A stretch of DNA of 64,000 nt from Mycobacterium terramassiliense (GTDB lineage Bacteria > Actinomycetota > Actinomycetes > Mycobacteriales > Mycobacteriaceae): positions 1,709,772 to 1,773,771 of the forward strand of contig NZ_LT717701.1 in assembly GCF_900157385.1 (NCBI RefSeq), written 5' to 3'. The position numbers and the translations under genes were made by a program. Position 1 is the first letter of the stretch. Every line of letters starts with the position of its first letter. Below, in pieces: positions 35,556 to 44,345 of the stretch. Below the pieces are notes generated by a model. The model made no database searches. It worked only from the letters and a program-made list of their open reading frames with translations, and had not been told where the DNA came from.

Positions 35556-36836
35556 ATGTCGGCCCCGCTCGCCGAGGTCGACCCCGACATCGCCGAGTTG
35601 CTCGACAAGGAACTGCACCGGCAACGCGACACCCTGGAAATGATCGCCTCGGAGAACTTCGTGCCCCGCTCGGTGCTCCAGGCCCAGGGCAGCGTCCTGA
35701 CCAACAAGTACGCCGAGGGATTGCCGGGCCGGCGCTATTACGGCGGCTGCGAGCACGTCGACGTCGTGGAGAACATCGCCCGGGACCGGGCCAAGGCGTT
35801 GTTCGGCGCGGAGTTCGCCAACGTCCAGCCGCACTCGGGTGCCCAGGCCAACGCCGCGGTGCTGCACGCCCTGATGTCTCCCGGCGAGCACCTGCTCGGC
35901 CTGGACCTGGCCAACGGCGGCCACCTCACCCACGGCATGAAGCTGAACTTCTCCGGCAGGCTCTACGACGCCGGCTTCTACGGCGTGGACCCCAAGACCC
36001 ACCTGGTCGACATGGACGCGGTGCGGGCGAGGGCGCTCGAGTTCCGCCCCAAGGTGATCATCGCCGGCTGGTCGGCCTACCCCCGCATCCTCGACTTCGC
36101 CGCGTTCCGGTCGATCGCCGACGAGGTCGACGCCAAGTTGTGGGTGGACATGGCGCACTTCGCCGGGCTGGTCGCGGTGGGCCTGCACCCGTCGCCGGTG
36201 CCGCATGCCGACGTGGTCTCCACCACCGTGCACAAGACGCTCGGCGGCGCCCGTTCCGGCATGATCCTGGGTAAGCAGGAGTACGCCAAGGCCATCAACT
36301 CGGCGGTGTTCCCCGGCCAGCAGGGCGGCCCGCTGATGCACGTCATCGCGGGGAAGGCGGTCGCGCTCAAGATCGCCACCACCCCGGCGTTCGCCGACCG
36401 CCAGCAGCGCACGCTGTCCGGCGCGCGCATCGTGGCCGACCGGCTGCTGGCGGCCGACGTCGCCAAGGCCGGTGTCTCCGTGGTCAGTGGCGGCACCGAC
36501 GTGCACCTGGTGCTGGTCGACCTGCGCGACTCGCCGCTGGACGGCAAGGCCGCCGAGGACCTGCTGCACGAGGTCGGCATCACCGTCAACCGCAACGCCG
36601 TCCCCAACGACCCGCGGCCGCCGATGGTGACGTCGGGCCTGCGGGTGGGCACCCCGGCGCTGGCCACCCGCGGCTTCGGGGACTCCGAATTCGCCGAGGT
36701 CGCCGACATCATCGCCACCGCTTTGGCGGCCGGCGCCTCCGCGGACGTGTCGGCGCTGCGGGACCGGGTGACGCGGCTGGCCAGGGATTTCCCGCTCTAC
36801 GAGGGACTCGAGAGCTGGACGCTGGTCGACCGCTGA
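35556..36836 (+). CDS. glyA: Serine hydroxymethyltransferase
   Basis: 426 residues from ATG 35556. PLP enzyme interconverting serine plus tetrahydrofolate and glycine plus 5,10-methylene-THF. Motifs: EMIASENFVPRSVLQAQG, NVQPHSGAQANAAVL, the PLP Lys in STTVHKTLGGARSGMIL (about residue 228) and VTSGLRVGTPALATRGFG. This start matches the 426 residues recalled for GlyA1 (Rv1093) but has no Shine-Dalgarno. A GTG at 35517 is in frame and placed just right for a leaderless transcript from TAGACT, which would add 13 residues. Divergent from coaA. Confidence 0.95.
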   Translation: MSAPLAEVDPDIAELLDKELHRQRDTLEMIASENFVPRSVLQAQGSVLTNKYAEGLPGRRYYGGCEHVDVVENIARDRAKALFGAEFANVQPHSGAQANAAVLHALMSPGEHLLGLDLANGGHLTHGMKLNFSGRLYDAGFYGVDPKTHLVDMDAVRARALEFRPKVIIAGWSAYPRILDFAAFRSIADEVDAKLWVDMAHFAGLVAVGLHPSPVPHADVVSTTVHKTLGGARSGMILGKQEYAKAINSAVFPGQQGGPLMHVIAGKAVALKIATTPAFADRQQRTLSGARIVADRLLAADVAKAGVSVVSGGTDVHLVLVDLRDSPLDGKAAEDLLHEVGITVNRNAVPNDPRPPMVTSGLRVGTPALATRGFGDSEFAEVADIIATALAAGASADVSALRDRVTRLARDFPLYEGLESWTLVDR

Positions 36837-36909
36837 CCCGATTAGGGACGAAAGTCACCAATCGGCTACAACACGCGCCAACAATTTCACAGCACCTGTA
36901 CCTACGAGT

Positions 36910-36915
36910 TACAGT
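36910..36915 (+). promoter_or_regulatory. Candidate -10 element of a leaderless desA2 promoter
   Basis: TACAGT (TANNNT) ends 6 bases before the ATG at 36922, so the transcript would start at or next to the A of the start codon. No ribosome-binding site is present. Confidence 0.5.
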
Positions 36916-36921
36916 AACCGC

Positions 36922-37749
36922 ATGGCACAGAAACCTGTTCCTAACGCGCTGACCCTCGAGCTCGAGCCCGTGGTCGAGCGGCTCATGGACAACCACCTCA
37001 ACACCGAGGACCTCTGGTTCGCCCACGACTACGTTCCGTTCGAGCAGGGCGAGAACTTCGCGTTCCTGGGCGGACGCGACTGGGACCCGTCCCAGGCGAC
37101 CCTGCCCCGGACCATCACGGACGCCTGCGAGATCCTGCTGCTGCTCAAGGACAACCTCGCCGGCCATCACCGCGAGCTCGTCGAGCACTTCATCCTCGAG
37201 GATTGGTGGGGCCGCTGGCTGGGCCGGTGGACCGCCGAGGAGCACCTGCACGCGATCGCGCTGCGGGAGTACCTGGTGGTGACCCGCGAGGTCGACCCCA
37301 CCGCCAACGAAGAGGCCCGCGTCCAGTACGTGATGAAGGGCTACCGCGCCGACACCTACACCCAGGTCGAGACCCTCGTCTACATGGCCTTCACCGAGCG
37401 CACCCACGCCGTGTTCTGCCGCAACCTGGCCGCCAAGATCGAGGAGCCCATCCTGGCCGGCCTCATCGACCGGATCCGCAGGGACGAGGAGCGCCACGAG
37501 CACATGTTCGCCAGCCTCGTCGCGCACTGCCTCGAGTACACCCGTGACGAGACGATCGCGGCCATCGCCGCGCGGGCGGCACAGCTGCAGGCCGTGGGCG
37601 CCGACATCGACTCCTACCAAGACAAGGTGCGAAACGTCGCCGACGCGGGCATCTTCACCCCCGAGGATCTGCGCCAGGCGATCTCCGACCGCATCGCCGA
37701 CTGGGGTGTGGCCGACGAACCGGCGCTCAAGCAATTCAGCGCCGGTTAA
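36922..37749 (+). CDS. desA2: Acyl-ACP desaturase DesA2-like
   Basis: 275-residue ferritin-like protein of the stearoyl-ACP desaturase family. Iron-ligand regions: LEDWWGRWLGRWTAEEHLHA (first Glu and ExxH) and RIRRDEERHEHMFASLVAHC (late ExxH). The length equals DesA2 (Rv1094), an essential desaturase connected with mycolic acid synthesis. A clear terminator follows 25 bases after the stop. Confidence 0.93.
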   Translation: MAQKPVPNALTLELEPVVERLMDNHLNTEDLWFAHDYVPFEQGENFAFLGGRDWDPSQATLPRTITDACEILLLLKDNLAGHHRELVEHFILEDWWGRWLGRWTAEEHLHAIALREYLVVTREVDPTANEEARVQYVMKGYRADTYTQVETLVYMAFTERTHAVFCRNLAAKIEEPILAGLIDRIRRDEERHEHMFASLVAHCLEYTRDETIAAIAARAAQLQAVGADIDSYQDKVRNVADAGIFTPEDLRQAISDRIADWGVADEPALKQFSAG

Positions 37750-37774
37750 GTTCCAATAGGTCTGATCTTCACCC

Positions 37775-37805
37775 AAACCGGCCGCGGCCGCCGCGGCCGG
37801 TTTTT
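37775..37805 (+). terminator. Rho-independent terminator after desA2
   Basis: Inverted repeat AAACCGGCCGCGG / CCGCGGCCGGTTT with a 3-base loop, then a T tract; 25 bases after the desA2 stop. Confidence 0.9.
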
Positions 37806-38013
37806 GGTGCCGCCGTGTCGGTCTCGGCGCGCCTGCCCGGCGGCCGAGCGGCCACAAGAGTAGCGTCGTTCTCGATGGCCAGCGACATGCTTTGCTGCCA
37901 GGGCGGCACCTCCCGTCACGACAAGGGCAGGACCGGCCCCGGTCCTGGTGCTGCGGCTCCCGCCGACATGCCTGTGCGGGTCCGCGCGGGCTTTCCCGCT
38001 CGAGGAGCGCTTC

Positions 38014-39315
38014 GTGACCGATCTCCGGACCTATGTGCTCGACACCTCCGTGCTGCTGTCCGACCCGTGGGCGTGCAGCCGGTTCGCCGAACACGAAGTG
38101 GTGGTGCCGCTGGTGGTGATCAGCGAACTGGAGGCCAAACGCCACCACCACGAACTGGGCTGGTTCGCCCGTCAGGCGTTGCGCCTGTTCGATGATCTTC
38201 GGCTCGAGCACGGAAGACTGGATCAGCCGATTCCCGTTGGGACACAAGGCGGCTCGCTTCATGTTGAACTGAACCACACCGACCCGTCGGTGCTGCCCGC
38301 GGGCTTTCGCACCGACAGCAACGACTCCCGGATCCTGAGCTGCGCCGCCAACCTCGCCGCCGAGGGCAAACGAGTTACGTTGGTCAGCAAGGATATTCCG
38401 CTTCGGGTGAAGGCCGCGGCGGTGGGTCTGAGCGCCGACGAATACCACGCGCAGGATGTCGTGGCCTCCGGGTGGTCGGGGATGCACGAGATCGAGACGG
38501 CCACCGAGGACATCGACGCGCTGTTCGCCGACGGCGAGATCGACCTCGCCGAGGCCCGGGATCTGCCCTGCCACACCGGAATTCGGCTGCTGGGCGGCAG
38601 TTCGCACGCGCTGGGCCGGGTCACCGCGGCCAAACGCGTGCAGCTGGTCCGCGGCGACCGCGAGGTGTTCGGGCTGCGTGGCCGCTCCGCCGAACAGCGC
38701 GTGGCGCTCGACCTGCTGCTTGACGAGTCGGTGGGGATCGTGTCGCTGGGCGGCAAGGCCGGCACCGGCAAGTCGGCGCTGGCGCTGTGCGCGGGCCTCG
38801 AGGCGGTCCTCGAACGGCGCACCCACCGCAAGGTGGTGGTGTTCCGTCCGCTGTATGCCGTCGGCGGCCAGGAGCTGGGCTACCTGCCCGGCAGCGAGAG
38901 CGAAAAGATGGGCCCGTGGGCGCAGGCCGTCTTCGACACCCTCGAGGGGCTGGCCAGCCCGGCGGTGCTCGAGGAAGTGCTGTCCCGCGGCATGCTCGAG
39001 GTGCTGCCGCTGACCCACATCCGGGGCCGCTCGCTGCACGACTCGTTCGTCATCGTCGACGAGGCGCAGTCGCTGGAACGCAACGTGCTTTTGACCGTGC
39101 TGTCCCGGTTGGGGACGGGCTCCCGGGTGGTGCTGACCCACGACATCGCCCAGCGCGACAACCTGCGCGTCGGGCGCCACGACGGCGTCGCGGCGGTGAT
39201 CGAGAAGCTCAAGGGGCACCCGCTGTTCGCCCACATCACCCTGCTGCGCAGCGAGCGGTCGCCGATCGCCGCGCTGGTCACCGAGATGCTCGAGGAGATC
39301 GCCGGGCCGCACTGA
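38014..39315 (+). CDS. phoH2: PhoH2: PIN-domain RNase fused to PhoH-like helicase/ATPase
   Basis: 433 residues. The N-terminal PIN domain (about 1-150) begins TYVLDTSVLLSDPWAC, with acidic residues at VISELEAKR and DSNDSRILSCA. The C-terminal PhoH ATPase has the Walker A motif SLGGKAGTGKSALALCAG (about residue 250) and Walker B-like SFVIVDEAQSLE. Mycobacterial PhoH2 proteins are known sequence-specific RNA helicase/RNases. GTG start at 38014 with AGGAG 6 bases upstream gives the length recalled for Rv1095. In characterised mycobacteria a small antitoxin gene (phoAT) precedes phoH2; I cannot identify it firmly here. Confidence 0.93.
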   Translation: MTDLRTYVLDTSVLLSDPWACSRFAEHEVVVPLVVISELEAKRHHHELGWFARQALRLFDDLRLEHGRLDQPIPVGTQGGSLHVELNHTDPSVLPAGFRTDSNDSRILSCAANLAAEGKRVTLVSKDIPLRVKAAAVGLSADEYHAQDVVASGWSGMHEIETATEDIDALFADGEIDLAEARDLPCHTGIRLLGGSSHALGRVTAAKRVQLVRGDREVFGLRGRSAEQRVALDLLLDESVGIVSLGGKAGTGKSALALCAGLEAVLERRTHRKVVVFRPLYAVGGQELGYLPGSESEKMGPWAQAVFDTLEGLASPAVLEEVLSRGMLEVLPLTHIRGRSLHDSFVIVDEAQSLERNVLLTVLSRLGTGSRVVLTHDIAQRDNLRVGRHDGVAAVIEKLKGHPLFAHITLLRSERSPIAALVTEMLEEIAGPH

Positions 39316-39326
39316 GTGTGCGTCCA

Positions 39327-39394
39327 GGGCTTTGGGTGTGCACGCCGGGCGCGAAATTCGCCCGAATCGCGCCCCACACGCACACTCAAAGCCC
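39327..39394. repeat. Imperfect inverted repeat between phoH2 and the deacetylase gene
   Basis: GGGCTTTGGGTGTGC (39327-39341) pairs with GCACACTCAAAGCCC (39380-39394) with one mismatch, separated by 38 bases. The region ends 43 bases before the -10 hexamer of the next gene and may form a transcript-end hairpin or be a dispersed intergenic repeat. Confidence 0.6.
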
Positions 39395-39436
39395 CCAGTG
39401 CACACTCGACGCCAAGGTGGCACGGCCGCCCCCAGG

Positions 39437-39442
39437 TAAACT
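39437..39442 (+). promoter_or_regulatory. Candidate -10 element before the deacetylase gene
   Basis: TAAACT (TANNNT) ends 6 bases before the GTG at 39449, consistent with a leaderless transcript and with that GTG as the start. Confidence 0.45.
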
Positions 39443-39448
39443 TCCTGG

Positions 39449-40324
39449 GTGCCGAAACGACCCGACAGCCAGGCCTGGCGATACTGGCGGACCGTTCTCG
39501 GCGCCGTCGCGGCCGCCGCGGTACTGCTGATCGGCGGCCTGACCGGCCACGTGACGCGCGCCGACAACCTCAGCTGCTCGGTGGTCAAGTGCATCGCGCT
39601 CACGTTCGACGACGGGCCGGGGCCCTACACCGACCGGCTGCTGCAGGTCCTCAAGGACGCCGACGCCAAGGCCACCTTCTTCCTGATCGGCAACAAGGTG
39701 GCCGCCAACCCGGCCGGCGCCAAGCGCATCGCCGACGCGGGGATGGAGATCGGCAACCACACCTGGGAACACCCCAACATGACCACACTCCCGCCCGAGG
39801 ACATCGCCGGCCAGTTCTCCCGGAGCAACGACGCGATCACGGCCGCGACCGGCCGGGCCCCGTCGCTGTGGCGTCCCGCCGGCGGGCTGTCCGACGACTT
39901 GGTGCGCCAGACCGCGGGAAAGTACGGCCTGGCCGAAATCCTCTGGGACGTCATCCCTTTCGACTGGGCCAACGACTCCAACACGGCCGCGACGCGCTAT
40001 ATGCTGATGACGTACATCAAGCCCGGGTCGGTGGTGCTGTTCCATGACACCTACTCGAGCACCGTCGACCTGGTGTACCAGTTCATCCCGGTGCTCAAGG
40101 CCAACGGCTACCGCCTGGTGACGGTCACCGAACTGCTCGGGCCGCGGGCACCCGGCAGCACCTACGGCGGCCGGGAAAACGGCCCGCCCGCCAACCAACT
40201 TCACGACATTCCGGCCAGCGAGATCCCCGCCTTGCCCAACACGTCCTCGCCCAAGCCGATGCCCAACTTCCCGATCACCGACATCCCGGGCCAGAACTCG
40301 GGCGGCCCAAATAACGGCGCTTAG
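39449..40324 (+). CDS. Polysaccharide deacetylase (NodB domain), Rv1096-like
   Basis: 291-residue carbohydrate esterase family 4 protein, anchored or exported by an N-terminal helix (VLGAVAAAAVLLIGGLTG, about residues 16-33). NodB motif 1 is ALTFDDGPGPYTD (catalytic and metal Asp), motif 2 is IGNHTWEHPNMT (metal His pair), motif 3 is LWRPAGG, and VVLFHDTYSST is the late His motif. The C-terminal 50 residues are Pro/Asn-rich. Likely deacetylates cell-wall N-acetyl sugars, as proposed for Rv1096 on peptidoglycan. The stop directly abuts the start of the cyclase gene. Confidence 0.9.
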   Translation: MPKRPDSQAWRYWRTVLGAVAAAAVLLIGGLTGHVTRADNLSCSVVKCIALTFDDGPGPYTDRLLQVLKDADAKATFFLIGNKVAANPAGAKRIADAGMEIGNHTWEHPNMTTLPPEDIAGQFSRSNDAITAATGRAPSLWRPAGGLSDDLVRQTAGKYGLAEILWDVIPFDWANDSNTAATRYMLMTYIKPGSVVLFHDTYSSTVDLVYQFIPVLKANGYRLVTVTELLGPRAPGSTYGGRENGPPANQLHDIPASEIPALPNTSSPKPMPNFPITDIPGQNSGGPNNGA

Positions 40325-41875
40325 GTGATCAAGCCGGGCCGGCTTCGGGCTCCAGCGGCGGGGCGGCGAAAGTCCGCGCGCAGGTTGACGATCGACTATG
40401 CCACCGACCTGGCGCTGGCCTACATCCTGGCCTTTGTCGACGCGGCCGCGATCTTGATTCCGCTGCGGGGGCACACGTCCGTCGCGGCCGACACGGACTT
40501 CGCGCAGAAAAACACGGTGTTGATGTTGGTGCTCGTCACCGTGGGCGTCGCGGGCGTCGCGGCGGCCGGGGCGGTGAACCTGGCCCCCACGCTGCGCTGG
40601 TACGTCGCCGGGGAGGAACCGACCCCCGAACAGCGGGAAGCCACGATGAAGATGCCGGGCCGCCAGTCGGCGATCCTGGTGCTCGCCTGGGGGGCCGCCG
40701 GGGCGGTCTTCGCGCTGCTGAATCTGGCCGGCGGAGCGCAGATCCTGCTGCCCATTCTGCTGGGCGTGCTGCTGGGCGCGCCGGCCGCCGCCGGGACGGG
40801 GATGCTGCTCGCCCAACGCACCCTGCGCCCGATCATGGGCGCCGCCACGCTGGGGGGAGAGCCACGGCTGGCGGTGCCGGGCGTGTTCGCGCGGCTGGTG
40901 CTGCTGTGGTTCCTGTGCAGCGCGCTGCCGATCGGGGTGATCGCGACCCTGGTCGTGCTGCGCTCCTACGGCTGGCTGATCGAGAAGTCCGCCGCACTCG
41001 ACGTGCCGATCCTGGTGGTGTCGCTGGCGGCGCTGGTCCTCGGGCTGCCGACGATGATCCTGACCTCGCGATCCATTGCCGATCCCCTCGGAGAGGTCGT
41101 CGACGCGATGGCGGAGGTCGAACACGGCCGCATCGGAACCCACGTGGGCGCCTACGAGCGCTCCCAAATCGGGCGCCTGCAAACGGGTTTCAACCGGATG
41201 GTCACGGGGCTCGCCGAACGAGACCGGCTGCGTGACCTGTTCGGGCGCCACGTCGGAACCGACGTCGCGCAGCGCGCCATCCAGGAGGGCGCCTCCCTGT
41301 CGGGGGACGTGGTCGACGCCGCCGTTCTCTTCATCGACCTGGTGGGTTCGACGCAGCTCGCGGAAAGCCGTCCGCCGCAAGAGGTTGCCGAGGTGCTCAA
41401 CGACTTCTTCCGGATCGTCGTCGACGCCGTCGACGAACATCAGGGGCTGATCAACAAATTCGCCGGCGACGCCGCACTGGCGGTCTTCGGGGCGCCCCTG
41501 CGATCGGCCGAACCGGCGTCGGCGGCGCTGGCGACGGCGCGCGCGCTGGGCACCCAGCTGCGCCGGTTACCGGTGGTCGACTTCGGGATCGGCGTGTCGG
41601 CGGGGCGCGTCTTCGCCGGTAACGTCGGTGCCGAAAACCGGTATGAATACACGGTAATCGGTGACGCGGTCAACGAGGCCGCGCGGTTGGCCGACCTCGC
41701 CAAGACCTCCGACCGGCGGATCCTGTGTTCGGCGGCGGCCATCGACGGGGCCGATGATGCCGAGCGAGCGCACTGGGCCGAGTGCTATTCCACCGTGCTG
41801 CGTGGGCGCTCCGAAGCCACCCACGTCTCCGCGCCGGCTATTTCTTTACCTTCAGAGCCGCGACAGCCCCGTTGA
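40325..41875 (+). CDS. Membrane class III adenylate cyclase with HAMP domain
   Basis: 516 residues: about six N-terminal transmembrane helices (ALAYILAFVDAAAILIPL, LMLVLVTVGVAGVAAAGAV, others), a HAMP linker (about 250-305) and a class III cyclase domain. Catalytic features: AAVLFIDLVGSTQLAES (metal Asp), LINKFAGDAALAVFGAP (Lys and second metal Asp), and YTVIGDAVNEAARLADLA (Asn and Arg). It should make cAMP. The layout matches the Rv1318c-Rv1320c/Rv3645 group. GTG start lies immediately after the deacetylase stop, so the two may be co-transcribed. I do not recall a cyclase at this site in H37Rv. The 3' end overlaps the convergent gene by 38 bases. Confidence 0.88.
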   Translation: MIKPGRLRAPAAGRRKSARRLTIDYATDLALAYILAFVDAAAILIPLRGHTSVAADTDFAQKNTVLMLVLVTVGVAGVAAAGAVNLAPTLRWYVAGEEPTPEQREATMKMPGRQSAILVLAWGAAGAVFALLNLAGGAQILLPILLGVLLGAPAAAGTGMLLAQRTLRPIMGAATLGGEPRLAVPGVFARLVLLWFLCSALPIGVIATLVVLRSYGWLIEKSAALDVPILVVSLAALVLGLPTMILTSRSIADPLGEVVDAMAEVEHGRIGTHVGAYERSQIGRLQTGFNRMVTGLAERDRLRDLFGRHVGTDVAQRAIQEGASLSGDVVDAAVLFIDLVGSTQLAESRPPQEVAEVLNDFFRIVVDAVDEHQGLINKFAGDAALAVFGAPLRSAEPASAALATARALGTQLRRLPVVDFGIGVSAGRVFAGNVGAENRYEYTVIGDAVNEAARLADLAKTSDRRILCSAAAIDGADDAERAHWAECYSTVLRGRSEATHVSAPAISLPSEPRQPR

Positions 41876-42878
41876 TGATGCCGGCGGAACCGGTGTCGCC
41901 GATGGGCGTCGCGCCCAAAAAGATGGTGACCGGCTTGGTGTCGACCGCGATGATGACCAGCGAATCGCCCTTCACGTTGCGTGCCGGATCGGCGATCGTG
42001 ACGTCGGCGTCCACTCGTGCGGCCTTGACCCCGTCGACCGTGATCGACGACGTCTTCGTCGGCCCCAGCGTGGGCGTCGCGTTGGCGTAGCCGGGCCCGT
42101 TGGCCACGCAGTTCATCAACTTGGATGCCTGCGCGGCGACGTCCATGCTGGGCACGAAGTTGGTGATGCCGACCTCCGCCTGCATCATCCACTGGCTGGC
42201 GCCGGGCACCTCGGCCCCGACTCCCACGGCACCGATGAGGTTGGGGGTCTGGTCGTCGGAAAAACCCATCCAGCCGGGTGTCGCGCTGATCGGGAACGAC
42301 AGCTTGCCCGCGCTGACCGTGTCGCCGACGGGCTTGTCACCGCCGGACACGTTGGGCGTGCAGCCCGTCGCCGTCTGCTGGGAATTGTTCGGCTGCGACG
42401 ACGGGGCGCTGGTCGACGAGGGGGCCGTCGACGGCGCGGCCTTGTTCGGCTTGTTTCCGCTGTTGAGCCCGACCACCAAGAGCACCACCAGCGCGATGAC
42501 GGCCAGCACCGCGAGACCGGCGACGATCAGCCACGGCGCCTTGGAGCGCGGGCCGCCCGGCGGCGGCCCCGGCGGGTACGGGCCGCCCGGCCAGCCGGGT
42601 GGCGGCCCCTGCTGACCGGGTGGGGGGAACTGCTGGGGCGGATACGGCCCCGCCGCATACGGATTCGCGGCGTCCGGGGGGTTGCCGTACGGGCCGCCGG
42701 GCGGCGGGTACGGGTAGCCGCCTTGCGGCGGGGCGCCCGGCGGCGGGGCGCCCGGCGGCGGGCCACTCGGGGGGTAGCCGCCGCCTTGCGGCGGCGGTCC
42801 GCCCCAATAGGGGCCCTGCCCATAGGGATTGGTCCCGTAGGGATCCTGGCCGTAGGGGCCGCCGGGGGGAGCCGTCAT
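41838..42878 (-). CDS. Pro/Gly-rich single-pass membrane protein (Rv1097c-like)
   Basis: 346 residues. The first 115 are Pro/Gly/Tyr-rich repeats (YGQDPYG, PPPGAPPPGAPP). A transmembrane helix follows (WLIVAGLAVLAVIALVVLLV, about residues 117-136), then a Ser/Pro linker. The external C-terminal domain of about 170 residues has two Cys (TGCTPNVSG, LMNCVANG). The last part resembles the LpqN/LpqT-type fold of mycobacterial secreted proteins, a tentative comparison. It lies upstream of no other minus-strand gene and 17 bases after the fum stop. Confidence 0.82.
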   Translation of the reverse strand: MTAPPGGPYGQDPYGTNPYGQGPYWGGPPPQGGGYPPSGPPPGAPPPGAPPQGGYPYPPPGGPYGNPPDAANPYAAGPYPPQQFPPPGQQGPPPGWPGGPYPPGPPPGGPRSKAPWLIVAGLAVLAVIALVVLLVVGLNSGNKPNKAAPSTAPSSTSAPSSQPNNSQQTATGCTPNVSGGDKPVGDTVSAGKLSFPISATPGWMGFSDDQTPNLIGAVGVGAEVPGASQWMMQAEVGITNFVPSMDVAAQASKLMNCVANGPGYANATPTLGPTKTSSITVDGVKAARVDADVTIADPARNVKGDSLVIIAVDTKPVTIFLGATPIGDTGSAGIINGAVAALKVKK

Positions 42879-42895
42879 CGCTGAACCACCCTCAT

Positions 42896-44308
42896 CTAGT
42901 CCTCCGCCTTCACCTTGGCCATCGCCAACACATCGAGGCGGCGGTCCAGCTCCTCGATCGACAGCTTGTCGCCGATCAGCCCGCGGTCGATGACGGTCTG
43001 GCGAATCGTCTTGCGCTCCTTGAGCGCTTGCTTGGCCACCGCGGCGGCCTCCTCGTAGCCGATCGCCGAATTCAGCGGCGTCACGATCGACGGCGACGAT
43101 TCGGCCAGCTCGCGCAGGTGCTCGACGTTCGCCTTCAGCCCGGTGATGCAGCGCTCCGCGAACAGCCTTGAGACGTTGGTCAGCAACTTGAAGGACTCGA
43201 GGATGTTGCGGGCCATCATCGGGATGTAGACGTTGAGCTCGAACGCGCCGCTGGCGCCGCCCCAGGCGATCGCGGCGTCGTTGCCGATCACCTGCGCCGC
43301 GACCTGCGTGACCGCCTCCGGCAGAACGGGATTCACCTTGCCCGGCATGATCGAGCTGCCCGGCTGCAGGTCGGGCAGCTGAATCTCGGCCAGGCCGGTC
43401 AGCGGCCCCGACCCCATCCAGCGGATGTCGTTGGCGATCTTGGTCAGGGACACCGCGATGGTGCGCAGCGCGCCCGAGGCTTCGACCAGCCCGTCGCGGG
43501 CGGCTTGGGCCTCGAAAGAGTTTGCCGCCGGGCGCAATTCACCCAAACCGGTGGAGGCGACCAGCGTCTCGACCACCTTGGCCCCGAACCCGTCGGGAGC
43601 GTTGAGCCCGGTGCCCACCGCGGTGCCGCCGATGGCCAGCTCGCCGAGCCGCGGCAGCGTCGCGCGGACGCGCTCGATCCCGGCCTCGATCTGGCGGGCG
43701 TACCCGCTGAACTCCTGGCCCAGGGTCACCGGAACCGCGTCCATCAGGTGGGTGCGACCCGATTTGACGACCGTGTGCCACTCGCGGGCCTTGCTCGCCA
43801 GCGCCTCGTGCAGCACCTCGAGCGCCGGGATGAGGTGGCGCACCGCGGCCTCGGTCGCCGCGATGTGCGTGGCCGTCGGGAAGGTGTCGTTGGACGACTG
43901 GGACATGTTGACGTCGTCGTTGGGGTGCACCGTCACGCCGTTGGCCGCCGCAATGGACGCGATCACCTCGTTGGTGTTCATGTTCGAGCTTGTCCCCGAA
44001 CCGGTTTGGAACACATCGATGGGGAACTGGTCGTCGTGTTGGCCGTCGGCGATCTCGGCCGCCGCGGCGATGATCGCGTCCGCCTTCTCCGGCGCCAGCA
44101 GGCCCAGGTCCTTGTTCACCTGTGCGCAGGCGCCCTTGAGCAGGCCCAGCGCGCGGATCTGCGCGCGCTCCAGGCCCCGGCCCGAGATCGGGAAGTTCTC
44201 GACCGCGCGCTGGGTTTGGGCGCGCCACAACGCTTTCGCGGGCACCCGGACCTCGCCCATGGTGTCGTGCTCGATGCGGTATTCGGTATCGGTGGCGCTA
44301 TCGGCCAT
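42896..44308 (-). CDS. fum: Fumarate hydratase class II
   Basis: 470-residue fumarase converting fumarate and malate in the TCA cycle. Signatures: FQTGSGTSSNMNTNEVIA, QSSNDTFPTATHIA, and the class motif GSSIMPGKVNPVLPE (about residue 322) with the catalytic Ser. Tetrameric, iron-independent class. It starts 37 bases after glpX ends on the same strand, and the two are adjacent in H37Rv (Rv1098c-Rv1099c). Confidence 0.95.
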   Translation of the reverse strand: MADSATDTEYRIEHDTMGEVRVPAKALWRAQTQRAVENFPISGRGLERAQIRALGLLKGACAQVNKDLGLLAPEKADAIIAAAAEIADGQHDDQFPIDVFQTGSGTSSNMNTNEVIASIAAANGVTVHPNDDVNMSQSSNDTFPTATHIAATEAAVRHLIPALEVLHEALASKAREWHTVVKSGRTHLMDAVPVTLGQEFSGYARQIEAGIERVRATLPRLGELAIGGTAVGTGLNAPDGFGAKVVETLVASTGLGELRPAANSFEAQAARDGLVEASGALRTIAVSLTKIANDIRWMGSGPLTGLAEIQLPDLQPGSSIMPGKVNPVLPEAVTQVAAQVIGNDAAIAWGGASGAFELNVYIPMMARNILESFKLLTNVSRLFAERCITGLKANVEHLRELAESSPSIVTPLNSAIGYEEAAAVAKQALKERKTIRQTVIDRGLIGDKLSIEELDRRLDVLAMAKVKAED

Positions 44309-44345
44309 TGGTTGCAGTCCTTGTCTTTAAGGCATGGTTCCGGGT

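Noticed and set aside
36709..39603. Open antisense frame of 964 codons across desA2 and phoH2
   Set aside because: His/Arg/Gly-rich composition, no domain, and it lies opposite two well-recognised genes; a GC-bias shadow.
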